64,000 nt of DNA from Flavobacterium sp. ASW18X (GTDB taxonomy: Bacteria > Bacteroidota > Bacteroidia > Flavobacteriales > Flavobacteriaceae). The stretch is from contig NZ_SWKK01000018.1 of assembly GCF_005144745.1 (NCBI RefSeq), forward strand, positions 36,737-100,736, in the 5' to 3' direction. Positions 26,277-34,805 of this stretch are shown here, piece after piece. Both the position numbers and the translations under genes were made by a program. Numbering within the stretch: the stretch's first letter is position 1; each line of letters opens with the position of its first letter. The notes under the pieces are model-generated. The model saw nothing but the letters and a program-made list of their open reading frames with translations, ran no database searches and was not told the origin of the DNA.

Positions 26277-28892
26277 TTAATTCAGGTATTCCTTAACCTT
26301 TTCCAGTGCTTCTGGTATACCGGCTGGATTTTTACCTCCTGCTGTTGCAAAGAAGGGTTGGCCACCGCCACCGCCTTGAATGTATTTACCCAGCTCTCTA
26401 ACTATTTGGCCCGCATTTAATTCTTTGGCTTTAACCAGCTCTTTAGAGATATAGCAACTCAACAATGCTTTGCCGTCTTTATCCGCAGCCAACAGCACAA
26501 ATAAATTGTCTTTATTGGCTCCCATCTCAAACAACAAGTCTTTAATACCCGCAGCATCCAAATCTACTTGTTTTGCTAAGAAATCTACCCCGTTTACGTT
26601 GGTAACTTCATTCAACAATTCTGACTTTAAGCCTTTTGCTTTCTCTTTAAGCAATTGCTCTACTTGTTTGCGCAATTGGGCATTTTCGTCTTGCAAGTCT
26701 GCCACCGCTTTCACAGGGTCTTTGGCTTTATTTAAAAGGCCTTTAATAATAGATAAAGTAGCATCGTTCTCTTGGTAAAACGCTTTTACGGCATCAGAGG
26801 TAATCGCCTCTATTCTTCGGATACCTGCGGCCACCGCTCCTTCTGAGGTTATTTTAAAGTGCCATATTTCACTGGTATTTTGCACGTGCGTACCGCCACA
26901 CAATTCAATAGAATTTCCAAATTTAATGGTACGTACGGTATCGCCATACTTTTCTCCAAACAATGCCATTGCCCCTGCTTCTAACGCTTGTTTTACAGGA
27001 ACGTTTCTATTTTCTTCTAAGGGAATCTGCCCTGCAATACGGGCGTTTACAAATTGCTCTACCGCTTCTAATTCCTCTGGAGTAACTTTAGCAAAATGAC
27101 TAAAATCAAATCGTAAATGCTTGGAATGAACCGCAGAACCTTTCTGCTCTACATGGGTTCCTAAAATTTCTCGTAACGCTTGATGTAGCAAGTGTGTTGC
27201 CGTATGGTTACTAGCCGTGCGTTGACGTTGTTTTTTATCTACCACTGCTTTGAACGTGCCCGCTAAATCTGCTGGCAAGTTTTCCGCAAAATGTACAATT
27301 TCGTTATTCTCTTTTTTAGTATCTAAAATATAGGTTACATCGCCATTAGCTGCCTCTAAATAGCCTTTATCCCCTACTTGGCCACCACCTTCAGCATAGA
27401 AGGGCGTTAGGTTAAAAACCAATTGGTAACGGTCTCCTTCCTTCTTAGTGGTAACCTTACGGTATTTTACCACTTTAACCTGTGCTTCTAAGGCATCGTA
27501 CCCAATAAATTCTTGTTCAGTATCTTGTTCCAATACCGTCCAATCGCCTTTACTTATCTCAGAAGCGGCTCTAGAACGTGCCTTTTGCGCTTGCAAAGCC
27601 TGCTCAAATCCTTCCGTATCTAGAGCAAAACCTTTTTCTTCTAAAATCAAGGCTGTTAAATCTATAGGGAAACCAAAGGTATCATATAGTTCAAACGCCT
27701 TATCGCCATCCACTTTTTTATCCTTGGCAGATTTCATCACCGAATCTAACAATACCAATCCTTGTTCTAAGGTAGCTAAGAACGAGTTTTCTTCTTCTTT
27801 AATCACGTTCTCTATCAGTTGCTGTTGGTTCTTCAACTCTGGAAATGCCGCACCCATTTGTGAGGCTAGCGTATTCACCAAACGATAAATAAACGGCTCT
27901 TTGGTATCTAAAAACGTAAATCCGTAGCGGATTGCTCTTCTTAAAATTCTACGGATAACATATCCAGCACCAGTATTGCTGGGTAATTGCCCATCTGCAA
28001 TAGCAAAGGCTACCGCTCTTACGTGATCCGCAATTACACGGATAGCAATGTCGGTTTCCTCATTTTTACCGTATTTGCTTTCGGTTATGGCTTCAATTTC
28101 GCGAATTAAAGGTGTAAACACATCGGTATCGTAATTACTTTGTACGCCCTGTAAAACCATACACAAACGCTCAAAGCCCATACCGGTATCTATATGCTTT
28201 TCTGGTAAATTCTCCAGTTGGCCGTTTGCTTTTCTGTTGTATTGAATAAATACCAAATTCCAAATTTCCACCACTTGTGGATGGTCCATATTTACCAATT
28301 CCGCACCTGGTGTTTTGGCTTTTTCTTCCGCAGAGCGGATATCTACATGGATTTCTGAACAAGGTCCACAAGGTCCTTGATCACCCATTTCCCAAAAGTT
28401 ATCTTTTTTGTTACCCATTAAGATGCGTTCTTCTGGCACAATAGCTTTCCAGAAATCGTACGCTTCCTTATCCATGGCTAACTGGTCTTCATCTTCACTC
28501 CCTTCAAACACGGTAACATACAAACAGTCTTTATCAATTTTATAGACTTCGGTCAACAACTCCCAAGCCCATGCAATGGCTTCTTTTTTAAAATAATCGC
28601 CAAAGCTCCAGTTCCCCAACATTTCGAACATGGTATGGTGGTAGGTATCTTTACCCACCTCTTCCAAATCGTTATGCTTACCACTAACGCGCAAACATTT
28701 TTGCGTGTCCGATGCGCGTTTAAATGTAGGTTTGGTGTTACCAAGAAAATACTCTTTAAACTGGTTCATCCCCGCATTGGTAAACAGCAAGGTTGGGTCA
28801 TTTTTCATAACCATTGGGGCAGAAGGAACTATCTTGTGCTCCTTATTCTTAAAAAAGTTTAAAAACTGTTCTCTAACCTTTTGGGATGTCAT
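26277..28892 (-). CDS. alaS: Alanyl-tRNA synthetase
   Basis: This full-length 871-residue protein has the class II catalytic core from the start ([37 protein letters not shown] motif 2), the editing domain with zinc ligands in [11 protein letters not shown] and ELCGGTHV, an oligomerisation coiled coil and a C-Ala domain ending in [16 protein letters not shown]. It charges tRNA-Ala and edits mischarged Ser and Gly. It is divergent from the M23 peptidase gene. Confidence 0.97.
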   Translation of the reverse strand: MTSQKVREQFLNFFKNKEHKIVPSAPMVMKNDPTLLFTNAGMNQFKEYFLGNTKPTFKRASDTQKCLRVSGKHNDLEEVGKDTYHHTMFEMLGNWSFGDYFKKEAIAWAWELLTEVYKIDKDCLYVTVFEGSEDEDQLAMDKEAYDFWKAIVPEERILMGNKKDNFWEMGDQGPCGPCSEIHVDIRSAEEKAKTPGAELVNMDHPQVVEIWNLVFIQYNRKANGQLENLPEKHIDTGMGFERLCMVLQGVQSNYDTDVFTPLIREIEAITESKYGKNEETDIAIRVIADHVRAVAFAIADGQLPSNTGAGYVIRRILRRAIRYGFTFLDTKEPFIYRLVNTLASQMGAAFPELKNQQQLIENVIKEEENSFLATLEQGLVLLDSVMKSAKDKKVDGDKAFELYDTFGFPIDLTALILEEKGFALDTEGFEQALQAQKARSRAASEISKGDWTVLEQDTEQEFIGYDALEAQVKVVKYRKVTTKKEGDRYQLVFNLTPFYAEGGGQVGDKGYLEAANGDVTYILDTKKENNEIVHFAENLPADLAGTFKAVVDKKQRQRTASNHTATHLLHQALREILGTHVEQKGSAVHSKHLRFDFSHFAKVTPEELEAVEQFVNARIAGQIPLEENRNVPVKQALEAGAMALFGEKYGDTVRTIKFGNSIELCGGTHVQNTSEIWHFKITSEGAVAAGIRRIEAITSDAVKAFYQENDATLSIIKGLLNKAKDPVKAVADLQDENAQLRKQVEQLLKEKAKGLKSELLNEVTNVNGVDFLAKQVDLDAAGIKDLLFEMGANKDNLFVLLAADKDGKALLSCYISKELVKAKELNAGQIVRELGKYIQGGGGGQPFFATAGGKNPAGIPEALEKVKEYLN

Positions 28893-28943
28893 ATGGAGAG
28901 TGCTACTTTAAATTATTTTTAACTCAACAAACAAAACAATTTT

Positions 28944-28951
28944 TATATTTG
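28944..28951 (+). promoter_or_regulatory. Bacteroidota -7 promoter box for the M23-MerR-LemA run
   Basis: TATATTTG matches TAnnTTTG exactly, 46 bases before the M23 start codon. A TTG -33 box is not clear. Confidence 0.5.
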
Positions 28952-28997
28952 TTTGTTACCATAAATTGAAAGCCCAAAAATAGGATAAATTACCTTC

Positions 28998-29975
28998 ATG
29001 AGTAAAGTAAAGTACTATTACGATCCAGATACCCTTTCTTACCGAAAAATAGAGCCTAAAAAATCTAAACGATACCGGAATGTATTTTTGTTTTTGGCAG
29101 CTGCGGCACTGTTTGGTTTTCTGGGGCTTACCGTTCTATTGAATACCAATTTGGTAAATACACCTAAAGAACTTTCCTTGGAAAGGGAGGTTCAGAATTA
29201 CGAACTACAGTACGAGATTTTAAATAAAAAAATGGACCAAATGGAACAGGTCCTTGCCAATATAGAAGATAGGGATAACAACATTTACCGGTTGTACTTT
29301 GAGGCCAACCCAATTCCAGAAGAGCAGCGAAAAGCCGGTTTTGGTGGGGTAAATCGCTATAAATCCTTAGAGGGTTATAATAATTCTGAGATGATCGTAA
29401 ATACCACCAAACGATTAGATATAATCCAGAAACAAATGGTTATCCAATCCAAGTCTTTAGATGAAATTACCCTCTTGGCAGAAGAAAAAGAAAAACTATT
29501 GGCGGCCATACCCGCCATACAACCAGTACGAAACGAAGATTTGACCCGTATGGCTTCTGGTTTTGGCTGGAGAACGGACCCTTTTTTAAAAACACGTAAA
29601 AAACATTGGGGAATGGATTTTACCGCCCCACGTGGAACACCCATATTTGCAAGTGGCGATGGTAAAATTTCACGTGCAGACAATAATTCTTCTGGGTACG
29701 GTAAGCACATAAGAATAGAACATGGCCATGGCTACATGAGCCTATATGCCCACTTAAGCAAATACAATGTAACGCCTGGCCAAAAGGTAAAACGTGGCGA
29801 TTTAATTGGGTTTGTTGGCAATACAGGCCGTTCAGAAGCACCCCATTTACATTATGAGGTGTGGAAAGATGGTGAACGTATAAACCCCATAAACTTCTAC
29901 TACGGAAGTTTATCTCCAGAAGAGTTCGAAAGCATGTTGAAGTTTGCCACCCAAGAAAACCAATCGTTAGACTAA
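28998..29975 (+). CDS. M23-family metallopeptidase with membrane anchor
   Basis: This 325-residue protein has one transmembrane helix near residues 30-50 and a coiled coil at about 60-110 (NYELQYEILNKKMDQMEQVL). The C-terminal M23 LytM domain carries HWGMDFTAPRGTPIFASGDG (first His/Asp ligands), HGHGYMSLYAHLSKY and HLHYEVWKDG. It should be an inner-membrane-anchored peptidoglycan DD-endopeptidase or an inactive divisome-type activator. The His and Asp ligands visible suggest an active enzyme. Its stop overlaps the MerR start by one base (TAATG). Confidence 0.92.
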   Translation: MSKVKYYYDPDTLSYRKIEPKKSKRYRNVFLFLAAAALFGFLGLTVLLNTNLVNTPKELSLEREVQNYELQYEILNKKMDQMEQVLANIEDRDNNIYRLYFEANPIPEEQRKAGFGGVNRYKSLEGYNNSEMIVNTTKRLDIIQKQMVIQSKSLDEITLLAEEKEKLLAAIPAIQPVRNEDLTRMASGFGWRTDPFLKTRKKHWGMDFTAPRGTPIFASGDGKISRADNNSSGYGKHIRIEHGHGYMSLYAHLSKYNVTPGQKVKRGDLIGFVGNTGRSEAPHLHYEVWKDGERINPINFYYGSLSPEEFESMLKFATQENQSLD

Positions 29976-30304
29976 TGCATATAGACCTACCAGAAAAACG
30001 TTATTACGGTATTGGAGAAGTCGCCGATGCATTTGGTGTCAACACCTCATTGATTCGTTTTTGGGAAAAAGAATTCGACATCCTTCAACCTAAAAAAAAT
30101 GCAAAGGGCAATAGAAAATTTACTCCTGAGGATATTAAAAATCTTAAATTGATTTTCCACTTGGTTAAAGAGCGTGGATTTACTTTAGAAGGAGCAAAAA
30201 TTCATTTAAAAGAAGAAAAACACAAAACCCTTTCTCGTTTTGAAGTAATTGAAAAATTACAACGGGTTAAAGCCGAATTAATAAAAATTAAAGAACAACT
30301 ATAA
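29975..30304 (+). CDS. MerR-family transcriptional regulator (short)
   Basis: This 109-residue protein has an N-terminal winged HTH (YYGIGEVADAFGVNTSLIRFW and NRKFTPEDIKNLKLI) followed by the dimerisation helix (RGFTLEGAKIHLKEE and a coiled coil). No ligand- or metal-binding Cys is present, so it is a short-form MerR. It overlaps the M23 gene by one base and precedes lemA by about 20 bases, suggesting one operon. This M23-MerR order is common in Flavobacteriia. Confidence 0.92.
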   Translation: MHIDLPEKRYYGIGEVADAFGVNTSLIRFWEKEFDILQPKKNAKGNRKFTPEDIKNLKLIFHLVKERGFTLEGAKIHLKEEKHKTLSRFEVIEKLQRVKAELIKIKEQL

Positions 30305-30323
30305 CACTAATAAACACTAGAAG

Positions 30324-30923
30324 ATGAAAAAATGGTTAATTCCGGTTGCTATCATAGCCGTGATAGCAATTGCAATCTATTCTTGGGCCGTAGGTTTTAA
30401 TAATACTGCGGTAAAACTAAAAGAAACCACCACAGAAGCCTGGGGCAAGGTAGAAAGTTCTTACCAAAGACGTAACGATCTTATTGGTAATCTGGTTAAA
30501 ACTGTACAAGGGGCGGCAGACTTTGAAAGAGGCACCTTAACAGATGTTATAGAAGCGCGCGCCAAAGCAACAGCTACCACTATAGACCCTGCAAATATTA
30601 CCCCAGAGCAACTACAGGCATTTAACCAAGCACAAGGTGGATTAAGCTCTGCTTTATCTCGCTTATTGGTTACGGTAGAACGCTACCCAGATTTAAAAGC
30701 CAATCAGAATTTCTTAGAACTACAATCGCAATTAGAAGGTACGGAAAACCGAATTAACGTGGCCAGAGACCGTTTTAATGAAGCTATTAGACCTTACAAT
30801 ACCCACATTAAAACGTTCCCCAATTCTGTTTTAGCAGGTTGGTTTGGTTTTGATGAATTGGCATACTTTAAAGCAGAAGCTGGAGCGGAAAAAGCTCCTG
30901 ATGTTGATTTTAATTTTGACTAA
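30324..30923 (+). CDS. lemA: LemA-family membrane protein
   Basis: This 199-residue protein has an N-terminal hydrophobic helix (IPVAIIAVIAIAIYSWAVGF) followed by the LemA helical domain: QRRNDLIGNLVKTVQGAADFE, ALSRLLVTVERYPDLKANQNF and IRPYNTHIKTFPNSVLAGWFGF. The family is conserved next to TPM proteins. Its function is uncertain; envelope signalling or assembly is proposed. It ends one base into the next ATG (TAATG). Confidence 0.93.
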   Translation: MKKWLIPVAIIAVIAIAIYSWAVGFNNTAVKLKETTTEAWGKVESSYQRRNDLIGNLVKTVQGAADFERGTLTDVIEARAKATATTIDPANITPEQLQAFNQAQGGLSSALSRLLVTVERYPDLKANQNFLELQSQLEGTENRINVARDRFNEAIRPYNTHIKTFPNSVLAGWFGFDELAYFKAEAGAEKAPDVDFNFD

Positions 30924-31363
30924 TGAACGCTAAGGTAGAAGCCTTTTTAACTGCAGAAGAAGAACAAGAAATAGTTGCGGCCATTATTGAGGCGGAAAAA
31001 AACACTTCTGGTGAAATACGAGTACATATAGAAGCCACAACGCAATTGGACCATTTTAGCAGGGCACAACAAGTGTTTCATTTTTTAAAAATGGATAATA
31101 CCAAAGACGAAAATGGCGTATTGCTGTATGTTGCCGTACAAGACAAACGCTTTGTTATCTACGGTGACCGTGGTATAGATCAAGCCGTGCCCAAAGGGTT
31201 TTGGGAATCTACCAAAGAAGTAATTGCCCAGCATTTTAAAAAGGGGGCTTTCAAAGAGGGAATCGTAGCGGGCGTGTTAAAGGCTGGTGAAGAATTACAA
31301 ACACATTTTCCTTGGTATCATGGAGATGTTAATGAATTGAGCGATACCATTTCTAAAGGGTAG
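30923..31363 (+). CDS. TPM-domain protein, soluble form
   Basis: This 146-residue protein has a single TPM (DUF477/YgcG-type) domain with TSGEIRVHIEATT, GVLLYVAVQDKRFVIYGDRGID and GIVAGVLKAGEEL. It has no signal peptide or membrane helix, so it is probably cytoplasmic. It overlaps lemA by one base and precedes a second, membrane-anchored TPM gene by 5 bases. Confidence 0.9.
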   Translation: MNAKVEAFLTAEEEQEIVAAIIEAEKNTSGEIRVHIEATTQLDHFSRAQQVFHFLKMDNTKDENGVLLYVAVQDKRFVIYGDRGIDQAVPKGFWESTKEVIAQHFKKGAFKEGIVAGVLKAGEELQTHFPWYHGDVNELSDTISKG

Positions 31364-31368
31364 ATAAC

Positions 31369-32175
31369 ATGACCAAAACACTGGGTATAAAGTATCTTAT
31401 AGGCGTTACGCTAAGCATTTTTAGCTTACAACTAGCTTGGGGGCAATTTAACATCCCAGAAAAACCTAAAGTAGAAACCAGTGTTTACGACTATGTTAAT
31501 CTTTTGTCTCCAACACAGAAAAATCAGCTAGAACAAAAATTAATTCGTTACTCAGATAGCACTTCTACCCAAATAGTAATAGCCATTATAAATTCTACCG
31601 AAGGGGAGAATATTAATTATTTAGGGGCCCAATGGGGTCAAAAATGGGGAATTGGCCAAGCTAAGGAAGATAATGGAATACTAATACTCTTGGCCAGTAA
31701 CGACCGAAGAATAGCCATTAATACCGGCTATGGCGTGGAAGAATTCTTAACGGATTTTATGAGTAGGCGTATTATAGAACAGGTTATTATTCCCCAATTT
31801 AAACAAGATAACTACTACGCAGGGTTAGACAAGGGGGCAGACGCTATCTTTCAAGTATTAAACGGACAGTTTACAGAAGACCGCAATTTTAATAAGCAAC
31901 CGTTTTTTAAAGACGCCCTACCATTTATCATTTTCATCATCATCCTTTTTGTTATTATCAGTAGCAGCAAACGCAATGGAGGCGGCAGAAACAATCGGGG
32001 AGGAAAAGGCGGCCGTGGGCTGGATATTTGGGATATGATTATCCTTAGCAATATGGGCCGTGGCGGTGGTTCCTCTGGCGGATTTGGCGGTGGCGGCAGC
32101 TTTGGAGGTGGTGGCTTTGGCGGCGGCTTCGGAGGCGGTGGTTTTGGTGGTGGTGGCGCCTCTGGAGGCTGGTAA
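31369..32175 (+). CDS. TPM-domain protein with signal peptide, membrane helix and Gly-rich tail
   Basis: This 268-residue protein has a signal peptide at the start, then a TPM domain (SPTQKNQLEQKLIRYSDSTS, QIVIAIINSTEG, DNGILILLASNDRRIAINTGYGVEEF), then a transmembrane helix (ALPFIIFIIILFVII). The Gly/Phe/Ser-rich tail of about 45 residues ends in GGGASGGW. This is the YgcG-like architecture: periplasmic TPM domain, membrane anchor, low-complexity tail. It forms a LemA-TPM-TPM operon and probably works with LemA at the envelope. Confidence 0.9.
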   Translation: MTKTLGIKYLIGVTLSIFSLQLAWGQFNIPEKPKVETSVYDYVNLLSPTQKNQLEQKLIRYSDSTSTQIVIAIINSTEGENINYLGAQWGQKWGIGQAKEDNGILILLASNDRRIAINTGYGVEEFLTDFMSRRIIEQVIIPQFKQDNYYAGLDKGADAIFQVLNGQFTEDRNFNKQPFFKDALPFIIFIIILFVIISSSKRNGGGRNNRGGKGGRGLDIWDMIILSNMGRGGGSSGGFGGGGSFGGGGFGGGFGGGGFGGGGASGGW

Positions 32176-32442
32176 CACAGCAAAAGCACTTTTCTTGAAA
32201 GACCTTTTTTTCCCTTATTCTTTGGGTTGTGGATAAACTGGAATACAAAAAGGCCTTTTTTTCACTTTAATAAGAATACTTGATCCTTTTTCTTATCAAA
32301 AAATTGGCAGTTAAGACCTAGCAGCAAAAGAATGTGTTTAAATTGTCTTTAAACTATGCTATTTAATGGGTAGTTTTATACCAAAGAGATATCTGTGGCA
32401 TGATGGGTATTGTAATTATAGGCAAAATTAAAACCAACAGCA

Positions 32443-32814
32443 ATGACAAGAATTTACAGAAGTTTTTCAGAACCTGATAGAAAAAATTTGACTTGGGAAG
32501 AAACTTGGAGACGAGAAGATAAAGGCTTGATAAAAAACTATGAAGTTGGTAGAGCTTTAGCAATAAAAGAACCTGAATTAGCTGAAAAAGCAAAAAGAGG
32601 TGAATTGCCTGTTCTTGGATATAAAGGCGGAGTTGAAAAAGTCTTAAAGAAAAAAGAAAAAATTGGAGCATTAAATTACATTGCAAAATGGCAAGCGTTA
32701 CGTGGGGAAGACTTGAATATAGATATGGACGAAGAAATGATTTTGACTTGTACAAAGACAGGAGTAACCGTAACATTTACGATGGACTTGGAAAAACTTA
32801 AAAATCCTTTCTAA
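32443..32814 (+). CDS. Unknown 123-residue protein coupled to an exonuclease gene
   Basis: This highly charged, probably cytoplasmic protein shows no signal peptide or recognised domain. Notable stretches are NLTWEETWRREDKGLIKNYE, a Lys-rich GVEKVLKKKEKIG and a C-terminal beta-like segment (MILTCTKTGVTVTFTMDL). Its TAA overlaps the ATG of the exonuclease-BRCT gene by one base, so the two are translationally coupled. The segment is richer in A and T than the flanking genes, suggesting transfer. It is a candidate partner or regulator of the nuclease. Confidence 0.6.
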   Translation: MTRIYRSFSEPDRKNLTWEETWRREDKGLIKNYEVGRALAIKEPELAEKAKRGELPVLGYKGGVEKVLKKKEKIGALNYIAKWQALRGEDLNIDMDEEMILTCTKTGVTVTFTMDLEKLKNPF

Positions 32815-33683
32815 TGGACTTTTTAGCAATTGATGTTGAAACAGCAAATTCTGATATGGCATCAATTTGCCAAATTGGATTTGTTATTTACGAAAATGGT
32901 CAAATTAAAAAAGAATGGTCAAGTCTATTAAACCCAGAAGATTACTTTGACTTTTGGAATAAATCAATACATAATATAACAGAAGAAGATGTTATTGAAA
33001 GTCCAAAATTTCCAAAAGTTTATGAGTTTCTTAAGCAATATTTAGAAAATTACATTTGTGTTTGTCACTCTCATTTTGACCGAGTTTCAATAAATCGAAC
33101 TTGCGAAAAATATGGGCTTCCATCAATTAAAAACAGTTGGATTGACACAGCAAAAGTTTCTCGAAGGTGTTGGGAAGAATTTGCATACAAAGGATATGGA
33201 CTTGCGAATGTTTGTAAAAAATTGAATTTCTCTTTTAATCACCACGATGCTTTGGAAGATGCTAAAGCTTGTGCTCATATTTTAATTTCAGCAATTAAAG
33301 AAAAAGAGAATACTATTGATGATTGGCTTATAAGAGTAAACAAACCAATTTTAGCTAATGCAAAAAATTATAGTAATTCAGTTTCAAAAGAGGGAAATCC
33401 AAATGGAAATCTGTTTGGAGAGATTTTAGTGTTTACAGGTTCATTACAAATTCCAAGAAGAGAAGCTTCATTACTTGCATCCGAAATAGGTTGTAAAGTT
33501 GTAAATGGAATTACGAAGAAAACAACTCTTTTAGTGGTTGGAGACCAAGATGTAAGCAAACTTTCGGGAAAGGAAAAAAGCTCGAAACATATAAAAGCAG
33601 AAGAACTGAAAAATAATGGACAGAACATCAGAATATTGAAAGAATCCGACTTTATCGCCTTGTACGAATCAAATAAAGAATAA
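32814..33683 (+). CDS. DnaQ-like 3'-5' exonuclease fused to a BRCT domain
   Basis: In this 289-residue protein residues 1-165 form a DEDDh exonuclease: FLAIDVETAN (Asp7, Glu9), CHSHFDRVSINRTCEKYGLP, and NHHDALEDAKACAHI for the final His/Asp. Residues from about 190 form a BRCT domain (GEILVFTGSLQIPRREASLLA, CKVVNGITKKTTLLVVGD). This resembles the DnaQ/polymerase epsilon-like exonuclease-BRCT proteins of bacterial accessory regions. The likely role is single-strand DNA or RNA trimming in repair or defence. It is translationally coupled to the unknown gene upstream. Confidence 0.8.
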   Translation: MDFLAIDVETANSDMASICQIGFVIYENGQIKKEWSSLLNPEDYFDFWNKSIHNITEEDVIESPKFPKVYEFLKQYLENYICVCHSHFDRVSINRTCEKYGLPSIKNSWIDTAKVSRRCWEEFAYKGYGLANVCKKLNFSFNHHDALEDAKACAHILISAIKEKENTIDDWLIRVNKPILANAKNYSNSVSKEGNPNGNLFGEILVFTGSLQIPRREASLLASEIGCKVVNGITKKTTLLVVGDQDVSKLSGKEKSSKHIKAEELKNNGQNIRILKESDFIALYESNKE

Positions 33684-33819
33684 ATTAAAAAAACTTTGCC
33701 TAACAAAGAACTGAGTTAAAAAACCAACTGAAATTTTTAAATATTTTAAACTTAAAAAAATGTTGAACTATTTCAGGACAAGATTTATGTTACATTTTTG
33801 CCATTAATACCCTTACTGA

Positions 33820-34503
33820 ATGGATAAACCTATTGATAGATTAGTAGATAGTGTTGGAGTTGCTACATTTATTAAATACTTTAATCAGTTTTCCGATTTA
33901 AAAAAAGGACGTTTAACGAAATCCAAAATGTCGGAATTATTTGGAGAAAATTCTGAACCTTGGACTGATGGCTCAATTACGACAAAAATAAACGCCGGAC
34001 TTAAAATTTTCACTTTAAATAGAGAGTTAGAAGCAATAGACCATATTTTATTTGTCAAGAAAACTAGGAATATTCCAAACGGAAAAGAAATTAAAAAAAT
34101 GGCTTCCGAAATAAAGGAATTGTTAATCCAGAAAAGCTTTACATCTTCAGAAACGGATTTTAATCCAACTGAATTAACTGACGAATTAACCGAAGGAAAT
34201 TTTAAAACGGTCCAAGTAAATTTATATGAACGAAACCCAAAAGCAAGATTGGAATGTATAAAGCATTTTGGTTTGAGTTGTCAAGTTTGCGAATTCGATT
34301 TTGAGAAAACATTTGGAGCAATAGGTAAAGGATTTATACATGTTCATCACTTAAACGAATTTAGTATTTTAGGAAAGGAATATGTTATCAATCCAAAAAC
34401 TGATTTAGTTCCTGTTTGTCCAAATTGTCATTCTATGTTACACAAGAAAAAACCAGCTTTTACGATATCCGAATTGAAACAAATATTAAGAAAAAAATAC
34501 TAA
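33820..34503 (+). CDS. HNH endonuclease-domain protein (McrA-like)
   Basis: In this 227-residue protein the N-terminal 140 residues are of unknown fold. The C-terminal HNH domain has CQVCEFDFEKTFG, FIHVHHL (catalytic His-His) and DLVPVCPNCHSMLHKKKP, with two CxxC pairs for zinc. This layout matches McrA-like 5-methylcytosine-dependent or orphan restriction nucleases. The N-terminal part may read modified DNA. It stands alone, 136 bases after the exonuclease-BRCT gene, in the same AT-rich segment, and may form a defence island with it. Confidence 0.75.
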   Translation: MDKPIDRLVDSVGVATFIKYFNQFSDLKKGRLTKSKMSELFGENSEPWTDGSITTKINAGLKIFTLNRELEAIDHILFVKKTRNIPNGKEIKKMASEIKELLIQKSFTSSETDFNPTELTDELTEGNFKTVQVNLYERNPKARLECIKHFGLSCQVCEFDFEKTFGAIGKGFIHVHHLNEFSILGKEYVINPKTDLVPVCPNCHSMLHKKKPAFTISELKQILRKKY

Positions 34504-34805
34504 TTACAACGCCTACATTCGTTTCACCCCCCTTAAAACATCCCACTTATTGCTAGGTTTTGATCCTTTCAGAGGGACTTTCCCTTTAACAGCCGCTTAC
34601 CTTCATTTCATTTTCAGCGTGGCAACCAAAATCAACTCAAAACAACTAGTTGGAATGCGGTATCAACCTGTATCATCTGCTTATTTTAATAATATTTTTT
34701 TTTAATATCAACCGCATAATAAATCACCTCATAAACTGTTAGGTATTATATTTATACAAAAACGATAGTTGTATAAAAAATAACAGCAACCAAACCAACC
34801 TTTAG
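34504..34805. other. 302-base gene-free region
   Basis: No ORF of note was found. The first half is richer in C than the surrounding segment, with an AGGGA/TCCCT short inverted pair near 34573-34585; the second half is A/T-rich with a long T-run near 34700. I see no recognisable element. It separates the nuclease segment from the DUF285 gene. Confidence 0.5.

Noticed and set aside
31851..32248. Proline-rich, alanine-rich and arginine-rich minus-strand ORFs
   Set aside because: They are antisense readings of the glycine-rich tail of the TPM protein.
32280..34569. TTGATCCTTT direct repeat flanking the nuclease segment
   Set aside because: A 10-base AT-rich match in two intergenic regions could be chance; no inverted ends or integrase accompany it.
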